A stretch of DNA of 5,167 nt from Chloroflexota bacterium (GCA_026389735.1 JAPLHH010000036.1:1-5167), one strand, 5' to 3'; counted from the first letter of the stretch, positions 1 to 5,166 are shown. Numbers and translations: made by a program. The notes: generated from the sequence alone by a model not told the origin.

Positions 1-1
1 C

Positions 2-616
2 AGAGACGCCTATTTATTAAAGACCATGCGCCTGCTGGAGCCGGAAATTCCTGATATTGCTCAGGAGGGTAGCATCGTCATCTATCAGGACACCATTGCC
101 AGCAAGAGCCCCAACATGTGGGTGCAGAACTTGTGCAAAGATTACGGAAGCAAGATGATTCTGGCTGAAGATGTGCGTTCGGCTGAGGACAAATTTATTC
201 TCTGTTTCAGCTTCTTCGACATAAACGAATTGCCCAGCCTTCGCCCTAAGCCGGGCAGCCTCTATGTTTTCAGCTCCAGTGAGCCACATGATGAAGAGCA
301 GGAGATTGATTTCCGTCGTCTGCATAGCTGGCTCGACCATTTTGAGTTTAAGAAGTTTGGCCTTCCAGTGGAGGTGAAAACGCGTTCTGAGGATGGCAAG
401 TTTGAAAAAATCGAGTGGGAAATACCCGAAGGAGAGAGGGGTTTACATGCTTCCGGCCATGCCTGCGGTCCCGACCTGCTCAAGGTGGCTCAAGGAATAA
501 AGCCCAAGGTTCTCATCCCTGTCCACAGCGAGCACCCCGATTTCTACACAGAGCACTTGGTGGAGAGTGGGCTCGAGGTCATTCTTCCTGCTGCAGGCGG
601 CACAATTGAGGTGTGA
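2..616 (+). CDS. RNase J-like MBL/beta-CASP metallohydrolase, C-terminal part (5' end outside window)
   Basis: This is the C-terminal ~205 residues of a metallo-beta-lactamase-fold nuclease of the RNase J/beta-CASP type. The frame is open to the left edge (RDAYLLKT precedes the first Met at 26), so that Met is probably internal and the N-terminal MBL domain lies outside. Numbering from Met26, SSSEPHDEE (about 83-91) fits the acidic beta-CASP motif A. HASGH (141-145) fits motif B, and KPKVLIPVH (159-167) fits motif C. The 22-residue gap between His145 and His167 matches my recollection of RNase J, where these histidines belong to the zinc/RNA active site. Known family members cut or trim RNA in the cytoplasm; a His at motif C favours RNA over DNA substrates. 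The protein ends about 29 residues after motif C, so it lacks the long C-terminal domain of classical RNase J. The exact substrate is unknown. It converges on the next gene. Confidence 0.85.
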   Translation, partial: RDAYLLKTMRLLEPEIPDIAQEGSIVIYQDTIASKSPNMWVQNLCKDYGSKMILAEDVRSAEDKFILCFSFFDINELPSLRPKPGSLYVFSSSEPHDEEQEIDFRRLHSWLDHFEFKKFGLPVEVKTRSEDGKFEKIEWEIPEGERGLHASGHACGPDLLKVAQGIKPKVLIPVHSEHPDFYTEHLVESGLEVILPAAGGTIEV

Positions 617-651
617 AGCTACAGACACGTAGATAAAACAGTGGCTTTAGC

Positions 652-688
652 AAAGGGAGAGTATGATTTAGATACCTACTTTCCCTTT
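652..688. terminator. Possible bidirectional terminator between convergent genes
   Basis: A 12-bp inverted repeat pairs 652-663 (AAAGGGAGAGTA) with 677-688 (TACTTTCCCTTT) around a 13-nt loop, with one G-T wobble. It lies 35 bp after the plus-strand stop. Its right arm overlaps the last codons and stop of the minus-strand membrane gene. The position suits termination of both transcripts. The T-runs are short and inside the stem rather than a clean U-tract, so intrinsic termination is an inference. Confidence 0.45.
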
Positions 689-1317
689 CGGCAGAGATAA
701 CAAATGAGATAAATAGCTATACCAGCGCCGCAAATCATCAGAACCAACATAGACAACAAGTATGTCCAGTTTGGAGCGGAACTTGGCGTATCTCGAAGAT
801 TAAATGCTTCGTTAATGATACCTGCAACTAGAATTAGAAGTGTTAATGATGCTATTGACTGTGCCCAACAAAATTCGCGACCTCTGGAAAACCAAATTGA
901 AAAGCCTACTATCATAAGGAATATTATGAACAAGGAAATGCCATAACATGGTAACAGTGTTTCATTACCCACAAGAGGTACAATGGAAATGGCCTGCTTA
1001 CTAGCAGTTTCTGCAATTATTGCAAGGCATGATAGCCCGATATTATAGATTGTCATAATAATAGAGGCACCAAACAGGCCGATAGATAAAGGTGGTGCTG
1101 GGCTTTCACCTCTATCTTTTCGATCTCTCACAGACGCAAATCCGGCCCATGCCATAGCGAATAACGTTAACAAGACGGACGCAAATGTCCAACTTAACCC
1201 GAGTCCGACAACGTATTCTCGTCCCTGTGCAGGAGAACGTTCCCATAACTGTGCCCAAAACAGCAATACTGCTACAAGTAATGAACTAGCTGTCAAAAAA
1301 GTGCGAAGATTCCGCAT
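676..1317 (-). CDS. Six-span integral membrane protein, unknown function
   Basis: The product is 213 residues and I do not recognise its family. Hydrophobic segments fall at about 7-25, 36-60, 77-102, 121-143, 149-172 and 184-209, predicting six membrane helices. Short charged connectors separate them: RDRKDRGE at 64-71, SRGRE at 144-148 and a C-terminal RKGK. The positive-inside rule would place the N-terminus (MRNLR), the 64-71 loop, the 144-148 loop and the C-terminus on the cytoplasmic side; the pattern is only partly consistent. There are no catalytic motifs, cofactor-binding motifs or large soluble domains. The frame opens 22 codons further upstream, but the start at 1317 is chosen because a strong GGAGGTG lies just before it, and the longer reading would translate through that site. 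It is a single gene with its own upstream gap, converging on the nuclease gene. It could be an orphan membrane protein or part of an unlinked system. Confidence 0.75.
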   Translation of the reverse strand: MRNLRTFLTASSLLVAVLLFWAQLWERSPAQGREYVVGLGLSWTFASVLLTLFAMAWAGFASVRDRKDRGESPAPPLSIGLFGASIIMTIYNIGLSCLAIIAETASKQAISIVPLVGNETLLPCYGISLFIIFLMIVGFSIWFSRGREFCWAQSIASLTLLILVAGIINEAFNLRDTPSSAPNWTYLLSMLVLMICGAGIAIYLICYLCRKGK

Positions 1318-1323
1318 AGTTTT

Positions 1324-1330
1324 CACCTCC
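1324..1330 (-). promoter_or_regulatory. Ribosome binding site deciding the start at 1317
   Basis: On the minus strand GGAGGTG is followed by AAAACT and then ATG, six nucleotides later. The near-perfect anti-16S complement at this spacing fixes the start at 1317. The longer in-frame reading from 1383 has no comparable site. Confidence 0.8.
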
Positions 1331-1431
1331 TGTCGGTGTTTATTGCCATAATAACACACTGTGAAATGTCTGCTCCAGCCCAACTGACCTATGACTTACC
1401 AGATCGCCCGTTGTAGAAAGTGACGTCTCGT

Positions 1432-1578
1432 TCATTTCACAGCACGGCGTAGCATCAAGGAGCCAAGGGCACGCTCTTCAAAATCGGTAAAGAAATAGTG
1501 AATATCGAGCGCACGTAAAGACAGCGCCAGGTTTAGATAGAGTTTGGCAACTTGTACCACCTGCTAGAACAAGATGCT
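1432..1578 (-). pseudogene. Relic of an M20 peptidase C-terminus (paralogue of the gene at 2927-4054)
   Basis: Read on the minus strand, 1513-1569 gives F-stop-QVVQVAKLYLNLALSL. This aligns with FQQVVQAAQLYLNLALAL at the C-terminus of the intact M20 gene in this window: 14 of 18 positions match, and one mismatch is a TAG (1564-1566) where the intact gene has CAA. By my count the DNA matches at about 36 of 54 positions, and many differences are at third codon bases, so this is an old paralogue and not a fresh duplication. No similarity is visible upstream of about 1578, so roughly the last 5% of the gene survives. The frame continues 27 more codons (RALDIHYFFTDFEERAL…) to TGA at 1432, past the point where the intact gene stops; I do not recognise that tail. 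It lies a few bases after the channel-gene stop, suggesting an old deletion or rearrangement joined them. It has no start codon or RBS and is not expected to make protein. Confidence 0.65.
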
Positions 1579-1586
1579 GTGATGAC

Positions 1587-2418
1587 CTATGCCAGCTTAA
1601 TATCGGAGCTGGTTTTGGCTTCTTTGATGAATTGGAGCAGTATGCTGCTGCGCAGGTCGTTGCGGCTCTCCAGCGGGGTTACGAACTTTCCTTTAATCCA
1701 GATGTGCTGCGGTTCGACGAAGACGAGCACGCGGGGGCCGCTCATGGCTTCGTCAAGGAACCTGGGGTAGCCGTTCTTGAAGACCTCGCCAGCCTGCTTA
1801 ACGTAGACCTCGTCCTGGCTCTTCAGTATTCTCTCCAGAAGATGGCTCGCCTTCTCTACATTGCTGTCGGTGGTTATGGGGATGCGCACCTCGTCGAACA
1901 TGTAGTCAGAGGAAATGGGCTCAAGGCCTGTCGAGTAGTCCTTGGAGTAGTTCAATACCGGCTGGTCCAGTATGATGAGGTTGGGCACGTACAGCAGCCT
2001 GCCGGTCAGCTCGCCGCCTAATTTCTCGTCCCCCCCCCACCTCTTCTAGTGTAGTGTGAAGCAGCCCTATGTGCCTGACATCGCCTTTTGTGTTGCCGAT
2101 GCGGATTCTATCTCCCATGTCGTAGATTTTGGAGAAGGTAATGACAAAGAAGGCGAAAAAGCTGGCTGTGTACTGCTGCAGAGCCAAAGCCAGTGCCAGG
2201 GCGAGAACAGGCACATATATGGCTACCTGAGGCACATATATTGCCGCCAGTATGGTGACGGCTACAAATGCCAGAACTGCAATACATGTCATGGCCGTTA
2301 TGAGCACCTTTGTGCTGCGTCGCTGCGCCTCGGCTTTAAGCACCATGGCTTTTGCATAGCGCCGACCTTCATCGCCTGAAAGACGTTCGTTTTTCATTGC
2401 TTTACCGACTGTAATCAA
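1587..2418 (-). pseudogene. MscS-like mechanosensitive channel, frameshifted at a G9 run
   Basis: Two overlapping frames together read as one small-conductance mechanosensitive (MscS) channel protein. The 5' part runs from TTG at 2418 to the G run at 2030-2038. It has a charged N-terminus, a membrane span at about 36-62 and a pore-helix-like stretch at about 66-95 rich in alternating Ala and Leu, then [16 protein letters not shown] (99-114), the usual start of the MscS beta domain. The 3' part, in the other frame, continues with [17 protein letters not shown] and LNYSKDY, matching the family PN…NYS region, then the C-terminal alpha/beta domain to TAG at 1587. Losing one G (nine to eight) would give an uninterrupted protein of about 276 residues, close to E. 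coli MscS (286). The insert before YVPN is longer than in typical MscS. The family gates ion and solute efflux on membrane tension during osmotic downshock. The break may be real, phase-variable or a sequencing error. Confidence 0.8.
2030..2038 (-). repeat. G9 homopolymer run at the channel-gene frameshift
   Basis: Nine C on the plus strand read as nine G in the mRNA, within the codons following Glu-Glu-Val127. With nine, translation shifts into a frame that runs to a stop near 1921. With eight (or eleven), the frame passes into the conserved C-terminal half. It is the only homopolymer run of this length in the window. Runs of this kind are prone to polymerase slippage and to sequencing error. 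Confidence 0.85.
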
Positions 2419-2423
2419 TATCG

Positions 2424-2429
2424 TCTCCT
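2424..2429 (-). promoter_or_regulatory. Ribosome binding site for a TTG start of the channel gene
   Basis: AGGAGA on the minus strand is followed by CGATA and then TTG at 2418. The spacing supports TTG as the true start; the next in-frame ATG (Met8, at 2397) has no such site in front of it. A TTG start usually lowers initiation, in keeping with modest expression. Confidence 0.65.
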
Positions 2430-2451
2430 GTTTTAAATTTGAATTCTAGAA

Positions 2452-2509
2452 TGTAGGGACAGGCTTTAGCCCTGTCCGGGGAGGGCAGACCCGAAGGTCT
2501 GTGCCTACA
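2452..2509. repeat. Double-hairpin repeat element with TGTAGG/CCTACA ends
   Basis: A 58-bp element bounded by the inverted ends TGTAGG (2452-2457) and CCTACA (2504-2509). Inside are two hairpins: GGACA-GGC-TTTA-GCC-(C)-TGTCC at 2457-2477, and GGC-AGACC-CGAA-GGTCT-(GT)-GCC at 2484-2505. It is noncoding and resembles small dispersed hairpin (REP/MITE-like) repeats. The second hairpin has a diverged partial copy at 2857-2881. It lies in the predicted 5' leader of the channel gene. Confidence 0.7.
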
Positions 2510-2522
2510 GTTTCGATATAAT

Positions 2523-2553
2523 AGAGGTTGGAGTGTTTAGCCCTCCCACCTCT
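2523..2553. repeat. Hairpin repeat in the channel-gene leader
   Basis: AGAGGT (2523-2528) pairs with ACCTCT (2548-2553), and GGAG (2530-2533) pairs with CTCC (2543-2546), across a T/C mismatch and a 9-nt loop. The sequence GAATGTAGG occurs at 2449-2457 and again at 2555-2563, flanking this hairpin and the element before it. This suggests a compound repeat of which these are parts. It lies in the predicted leader of the channel transcript. Confidence 0.6.
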
Positions 2554-2582
2554 CGAATGTAGGCTCGTCTTTTATGCGTTTC

Positions 2583-2610
2583 ATTATACGTATTTTCGGT
2601 TATTTGTCAA
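2583..2610 (-). promoter_or_regulatory. Consensus sigma70 promoter, minus strand, upstream of the channel gene
   Basis: The minus strand carries TTGACA (2610-2605), a 16-bp AT-rich spacer and TATAAT (2588-2583), both hexamers perfect. Transcription would start near 2576, about 157 nt before the TTG start at 2418. The leader would include the hairpins at 2523-2553 and 2452-2509. It is the only perfect promoter match I found here. It sits between repeat copies, so it might belong to a repeat unit and not to the gene, but its direction and position fit the channel gene. Confidence 0.65.
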
Positions 2611-2657
2611 GGAACTGTATTCGTTCAGTGCATTAGTGGCTGCTTGCTGTTTTTGTC

Positions 2658-2685
2658 ATTGCGAGGCACGGAGTGCCGAAGCAAT
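2658..2685. repeat. Dispersed hairpin repeat of the CATTGCGAGG…GAAGCAATCTC type
   Basis: Nested inverted repeats: ATTGC (2658-2662) pairs with GCAAT (2681-2685), and GGCAC (2665-2669) pairs with GTGCC (2673-2677) around loop GGA. The flanking CATTGCGAGG and GAAGCAATCTC match a repeat style I know from several bacterial genomes, including Dehalococcoidia assemblies. A short plus-strand reading frame across it (CHCEARSAEAI) is the usual artefact of translating this repeat. Confidence 0.7.
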
Positions 2686-2708
2686 CTCGGTGGAGAAGGG
2701 AAGGCATT

Positions 2709-2769
2709 GAGATTCTTCGCGGAGTTTATCCTGAGTGGAGATTCTTTGGTCGCGGAGTTTTATCCTGAG
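2709..2769. repeat. Two imperfect direct repeats, GAGATTCTT…TATCCTGAG
   Basis: Unit one (2709-2735) and unit two (2738-2769) share GAGATTCTT, CGCGGAGTTT and TATCCTGAG. Unit two has an extra TGGT and an extra T. They abut with two bases between them. On the minus strand they read CTCAGGATAAA…AAGAATCTC, a degenerate relative of the GTCATTCTGAG…GAAGAATCTC repeat that follows at 2778-2852. Likely products of repeat expansion; noncoding. Confidence 0.65.
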
Positions 2770-2777
2770 CCCTGTTA

Positions 2778-2852
2778 GATTCTTCGCTGCGCTCAGAATG
2801 ACAGGGGCGAAGGACTCCCTCAGAATGACATAACGAAGGACTCAGAATGACA
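2778..2852. repeat. Cluster with three CTCAGAATGACA copies
   Basis: CTCAGAATGACA occurs exactly at 2792-2803, 2819-2830 and 2841-2852. The first is preceded by GATTCTTCGCTGCG, making the full unit that reads GTCATTCTGAGCGCAGCGAAG on the minus strand with ATTCT/AGAAT able to pair. The second and third are partial units, each preceded by CGAAGGACT. Spacings are 27 and 22 bp and there are no conserved spacers, so this is not a CRISPR array. It continues the repeat family of the two units just before it. Confidence 0.7.
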
Positions 2853-2856
2853 CATG

Positions 2857-2881
2857 GGGCGACCCTAAGGTCGTGGCTACA
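2857..2881. repeat. Partial copy of the double-hairpin repeat (second hairpin only)
   Basis: GGGC-GACC-CTAA-GGTC-GTGGCTACA aligns with GGGC-AGACC-CGAA-GGTCT-GTGCCTACA at 2483-2509. The stem is shorter by one A-T pair, lost from both arms together, so the hairpin is kept. The first hairpin and the TGTAGG end are absent. From here to the M20 stop (2882-2926) I see no further feature. Confidence 0.6.
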
Positions 2882-2926
2882 TTGGTAATGCATAACAAAG
2901 GGCGGGAAGCAACGAATAATCCAGGC

Positions 2927-4054
2927 TTATAGAGCCAATGCCAGATTCAAATACAGTTGAGCCGCCTGCACTACCTGTTGAAAGGGAACTGATTCTTCAG
3001 GAGTGTGAGCCGCTTCCAGCCGACCAGGCCCCAAGATGATAGGGTCGACACCGGCAGCCCAGAGCACGCTTCCATCGGAGTGGCTCCTGAAATCTTGAGG
3101 CTCCCAGGGGAGAGACATTTTTCTGTATGTTTCCTTCAATTTATTTATCAACGGCCGCTCTTCGGAAATCCGGTATCCGGCATGGGTCTCTTCGAATTTG
3201 AGACGGGTATTCAGGTCAGGAATGTCGGCACCGGCTGCCTCTACTAATTTTTCCAGCTCCCTTTTGAGCACGTCGAGCCCGGTGTTAGGCGGCAGGTGCA
3301 GGTCCAACCAGGCCTCGCAGGTATCCGGCACGACAAAGCCGCCGGGAAATCCTGAAAGTTCCCTGATGTTATAAACCAAGCCGTGAGGCGCCGAACCGGC
3401 ATACTCCGTGATTTGCAGCAGCAGTCTCAGCATAGCCTCGATAGCATTTTGTCCCAGCTCCGGCATGGAAGAGTGGGCTCTTTTCCCCTCGGTACGTAAA
3501 AGTACTTCCAGATAACCGTAATGCCCCAGACAGGGTGCCAGGCTGGTAGGTTCGCCAATCACCGCCCAGGGGAAGCTGTATTCTCGAATCAGCGTTTTGG
3601 CGCCGCTGCTGTCTTCCTCTTCGCCAACCACTAAAGCCAGACCTACTGGTGGGGAAACTTTTTTCCTGCCAGCTAAGACGGTGAATGTCTCCATCATGGC
3701 GGCGCAGCCTGCTTTCATATCTGTAGTTCCCAGGCCGAAGATGTTGTCACCCTCCTCATGGAAGCCGAAATCTTCGAGGTCGTGGGCAGTAACGGTATCC
3801 AGATGTCCTGCAAAGCAAAGGTCTACCTCATCTTTTCCTTCTGGAAAGGCTATCAGGTTAAAGCGGTTCTCATCGACTTCTTGTTTGCTTACCGCCAGGC
3901 CATGCTTCTTGAGGTATTGCTCGGCAAACTCGATAACTTCCTCTTCTTTGCCTGATGGGCTGTATATGTCCACGAGGTCCTTGAGAAGCTTTTTCAGCCT
4001 CTCAGGTTTTACATCCATTGACTGACTAATAGTTGGCTTCATTGTCCTCATCAT
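2927..4054 (-). CDS. M20-family zinc metallopeptidase/deacylase (ArgE/DapE-like)
   Basis: A 375-residue M20 (ArgE/DapE/carboxypeptidase G2 superfamily) hydrolase, normal in length. Such cytosolic two-zinc enzymes cleave amide bonds of N-acyl amino acids or short peptides. The residues I assign by motif are: His84 and Asp86 in GHLDTV; bridging Asp112 in GTTDMKAG; catalytic Glu145 and ligand Glu146 in GEEEDSSGA; ligand Glu168 in GEPTS; and ligand His350 in AAHTPEE. His194 in RAHSS is the conserved His of the dimerisation lid domain, which spans about 177-290. All are present, so it should be active. The substrate cannot be fixed: acetylornithine, succinyl-diaminopimelate, LysW-linked or dipeptide substrates are all possible, so no gene name is given. 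The start at 4054 lies 3 bp after the upstream acetyltransferase stop, implying translational coupling. Met5 (4042), preceded by TGAGGA, is an alternative start. The C-terminus has a relic paralogue at 1432-1578. Confidence 0.88.
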   Translation of the reverse strand: MMRTMKPTISQSMDVKPERLKKLLKDLVDIYSPSGKEEEVIEFAEQYLKKHGLAVSKQEVDENRFNLIAFPEGKDEVDLCFAGHLDTVTAHDLEDFGFHEEGDNIFGLGTTDMKAGCAAMMETFTVLAGRKKVSPPVGLALVVGEEEDSSGAKTLIREYSFPWAVIGEPTSLAPCLGHYGYLEVLLRTEGKRAHSSMPELGQNAIEAMLRLLLQITEYAGSAPHGLVYNIRELSGFPGGFVVPDTCEAWLDLHLPPNTGLDVLKRELEKLVEAAGADIPDLNTRLKFEETHAGYRISEERPLINKLKETYRKMSLPWEPQDFRSHSDGSVLWAAGVDPIILGPGRLEAAHTPEESVPFQQVVQAAQLYLNLALAL

Positions 4055-4057
4055 GAT

Positions 4058-4597
4058 TCATGTGGTTTTTGAGGAGTTCTCCGGCTTGGTGTTGTCTTTG
4101 TTCGGTCGGCGAATGGTTTTGGCTAGCCAAACGTGTTGGCTGCTAGCGGAGAAGCCCATTGCCTTGAAGAAGGCAATAGCTGCCTCATTCTCAGCGTCGG
4201 TATCGGCTATGACCATCCTGACTCCATTTTTGCGTAGCCTCTGTTCTAGCTTCCTATACAAGCGAATGCCCAAGTTGGTTCTCTGGAAAGCTTCATCTAC
4301 CCCTATCCAGCTCAGATATCCGTATTTCTTCCAGGCGGTGCCTTCCTTTTCAATGGTGGTACCTAGTATGAAGCCGACAATTTTCCCATCAGGTTCGGTC
4401 TCGGCAACCAGGCAATAATCGGGGTCGGAGGTGAAATAGTCTGTTACCTCATACTGGTCCCACGTCCGGTAGAGGATGGGGAACTCCTCGCTGGTGAAAA
4501 GCTGCTCTCCCAGATGATAGACAGAGCTAATGTCATCTATCTCCATCTGGCGGATATTCGTTTCGACTTTCTTCCTTTTAGCCTTTTCCGATGGCAT
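4058..4597 (-). CDS. GNAT-family N-acetyltransferase
   Basis: A 179-residue protein whose residues about 13-160 form a GNAT fold, which transfers an acetyl group from acetyl-CoA to an amine. Beta-strand 4 (GYLSWIGVDEAF, 93-104) leads into the acetyl-CoA pyrophosphate loop QRTNLGIRL (105-113). The first Gly of the usual Q/R-x-x-G-x-G is Asn here and the last Gly is kept, a variant seen in other GNATs. NEAAIAFFKAMGF (137-149) is the typical last helix and strand. The N-terminus is Lys-rich, and a hydrophilic Lys/Asn/Ser tail follows 161. The start at 4597 has GGAGG five nucleotides upstream. The gene leads a two-gene unit with the M20 hydrolase, 3 bp apart. The substrate may be an amino acid, a peptide N-terminus (RimI-like) or a small amine; sequence alone does not decide. 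Confidence 0.85.
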   Translation of the reverse strand: MPSEKAKRKKVETNIRQMEIDDISSVYHLGEQLFTSEEFPILYRTWDQYEVTDYFTSDPDYCLVAETEPDGKIVGFILGTTIEKEGTAWKKYGYLSWIGVDEAFQRTNLGIRLYRKLEQRLRKNGVRMVIADTDAENEAAIAFFKAMGFSASSQHVWLAKTIRRPNKDNTKPENSSKTT

Positions 4598-4641
4598 TTA
4601 TCCCTCCATGTTTATCTCAAAGCGTGTATCCATTAAATTTT

Positions 4642-4728
4642 CTATATTTTCTTAGGTCCTTGGGGATTTGACAAACCCATGAGTAGTCTCACCCCAACCC
4701 CAATGCCGAACATACTTTTGCTGTCCAT
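4642..4728 (-). CDS. Possible small protein, 28 residues
   Basis: On the minus strand ATG at 4728 opens 28 codons to TAG at 4642. The product reads MDSKSMFGIGVGVRLLMGL then SNPQGPKKI, with a Gly-rich hydrophobic core and a basic end. GAGGAG lies at 4737-4732, 3 nt before the ATG, and the ATG is 18 bp downstream of the membrane gene stop at 4747, as if in the same operon. The short length and lack of a recognised family keep confidence low. A weak promoter candidate for the acetyltransferase overlaps it, so one of the two may be false. It could also be the remnant of a longer gene. Confidence 0.3.
   Translation of the reverse strand: MDSKSMFGIGVGVRLLMGLSNPQGPKKI
4646..4674 (-). promoter_or_regulatory. 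Weak promoter candidate for the GNAT-M20 unit
   Basis: TTGTCA (4674-4669), 17 bp, then GAAAAT (4651-4646) on the minus strand match sigma70 hexamers at 5 of 6 and 4 of 6. Start would be near 4639, about 42 nt before the GNAT start. The AT-rich stretch around it helps, but the -10 match is poor; the unit could instead be read through from the membrane gene upstream. Confidence 0.3.
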
Positions 4729-4746
4729 TAGCTCCTCAATTTCCTA

Positions 4747-5166
4747 TTATTCCTGTTTAGAGCCAAAACGATAAACAAGGACTATACTGCCGATTGCTCC
4801 CGCAAGGAAAGTTAGTAGGATAGTGTAGAAGATACAATTGGCAACTGTTTCTGGAAGAAATTCAAGTAGTACAAAAGTAATAGGGATAGCAATAGGAATA
4901 GCTCCTGTCAGTATCAAGAACTTCCTCAGTAAACCTGTCATTTTACTTTTCAAGGTCAAAACTAGCAGCACTATCCCAAGTAGGAAAAACAAGACAAAAA
5001 CTAAAATAGGCATAAAAACTCCGAAGGTAAGAGACCATTGTGCAATGGCTGGGATGGAACAATTCATAGCGATAACTATAAAATCACCAACCAATGCCCA
5101 AAATACTAACCAAATTAACTTTTTCAAATTCCTAGCTCTTTGCCTGTTATAAAATAGCAAATCATC
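4747..5166 (-). CDS. Small four-span membrane protein, unknown function (5' end at or beyond the window edge)
   Basis: The frame ends at TAA 4747 and stays open to the right edge. The first possible start in view is TTG at 5160, giving 137 residues, but the real start may lie outside. Numbering from there, a basic N-terminus (NRQRARNLKK, 5-14) precedes four hydrophobic segments at about 15-33, 46-70, 80-101 and 106-130. They are joined by short loops including KSKMTGLLRK (71-80), and the protein ends RFGSKQE. Basic residues at the N-terminus, the middle loop and the C-terminus point to a cytoplasmic side for all three, consistent with four spans. No catalytic motif is seen and I do not recognise the family. 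It resembles many small uncharacterised membrane proteins in pattern only. A possible 28-codon ORF follows 18 bp downstream. Confidence 0.65.
   Translation of the reverse strand, partial: DDLLFYNRQRARNLKKLIWLVFWALVGDFIVIAMNCSIPAIAQWSLTFGVFMPILVFVLFFLLGIVLLVLTLKSKMTGLLRKFLILTGAIPIAIPITFVLLEFLPETVANCIFYTILLTFLAGAIGSIVLVYRFGSKQE

Noticed and set aside
26..28. ATG at 26 as the true start of the nuclease gene
   Set aside because: The frame is open to the window edge with protein-like sequence, there is no RBS, and the N-terminal MBL domain would be missing.
1318..1383. Longer start for the six-span membrane protein
   Set aside because: The extension would translate through a strong Shine-Dalgarno located correctly for the start at 1317.
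1384..1431. Short gap between the M20 relic and the membrane gene
   Set aside because: No ORF, hairpin or convincing promoter; a TATTAT near 1347 lacks a matching -35.
1632..2021. Plus-strand 129-codon frame
   Set aside because: It is antisense to the MscS-like coding sequence, whose motifs are clear; the plus-strand translation shows no recognisable motif.
2528..2710. Plus-strand 60-codon frame across the repeat region
   Set aside because: It spans hairpin repeats and contains CHCEARSAEAI, the usual artefact of translating that repeat; it has no RBS and runs against a consensus promoter on the other strand.
2709..2852. Repeat cluster as a CRISPR array
   Set aside because: Units are degenerate, unevenly spaced and lack unique spacers of constant length; no cas genes are present.
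3597..4025. Plus-strand 142-codon frame and other frames inside the M20 gene
   Set aside because: They are opposite-strand shadows of a gene with all catalytic residues intact.
4053..4418. Plus-strand 121-codon frame opposite the acetyltransferase
   Set aside because: Shadow of the GNAT gene; no RBS and no motif.
4668..4673. Plus-strand TTGACA as a promoter
   Set aside because: No -10 hexamer lies 16-18 bp downstream and no plus-strand gene follows.
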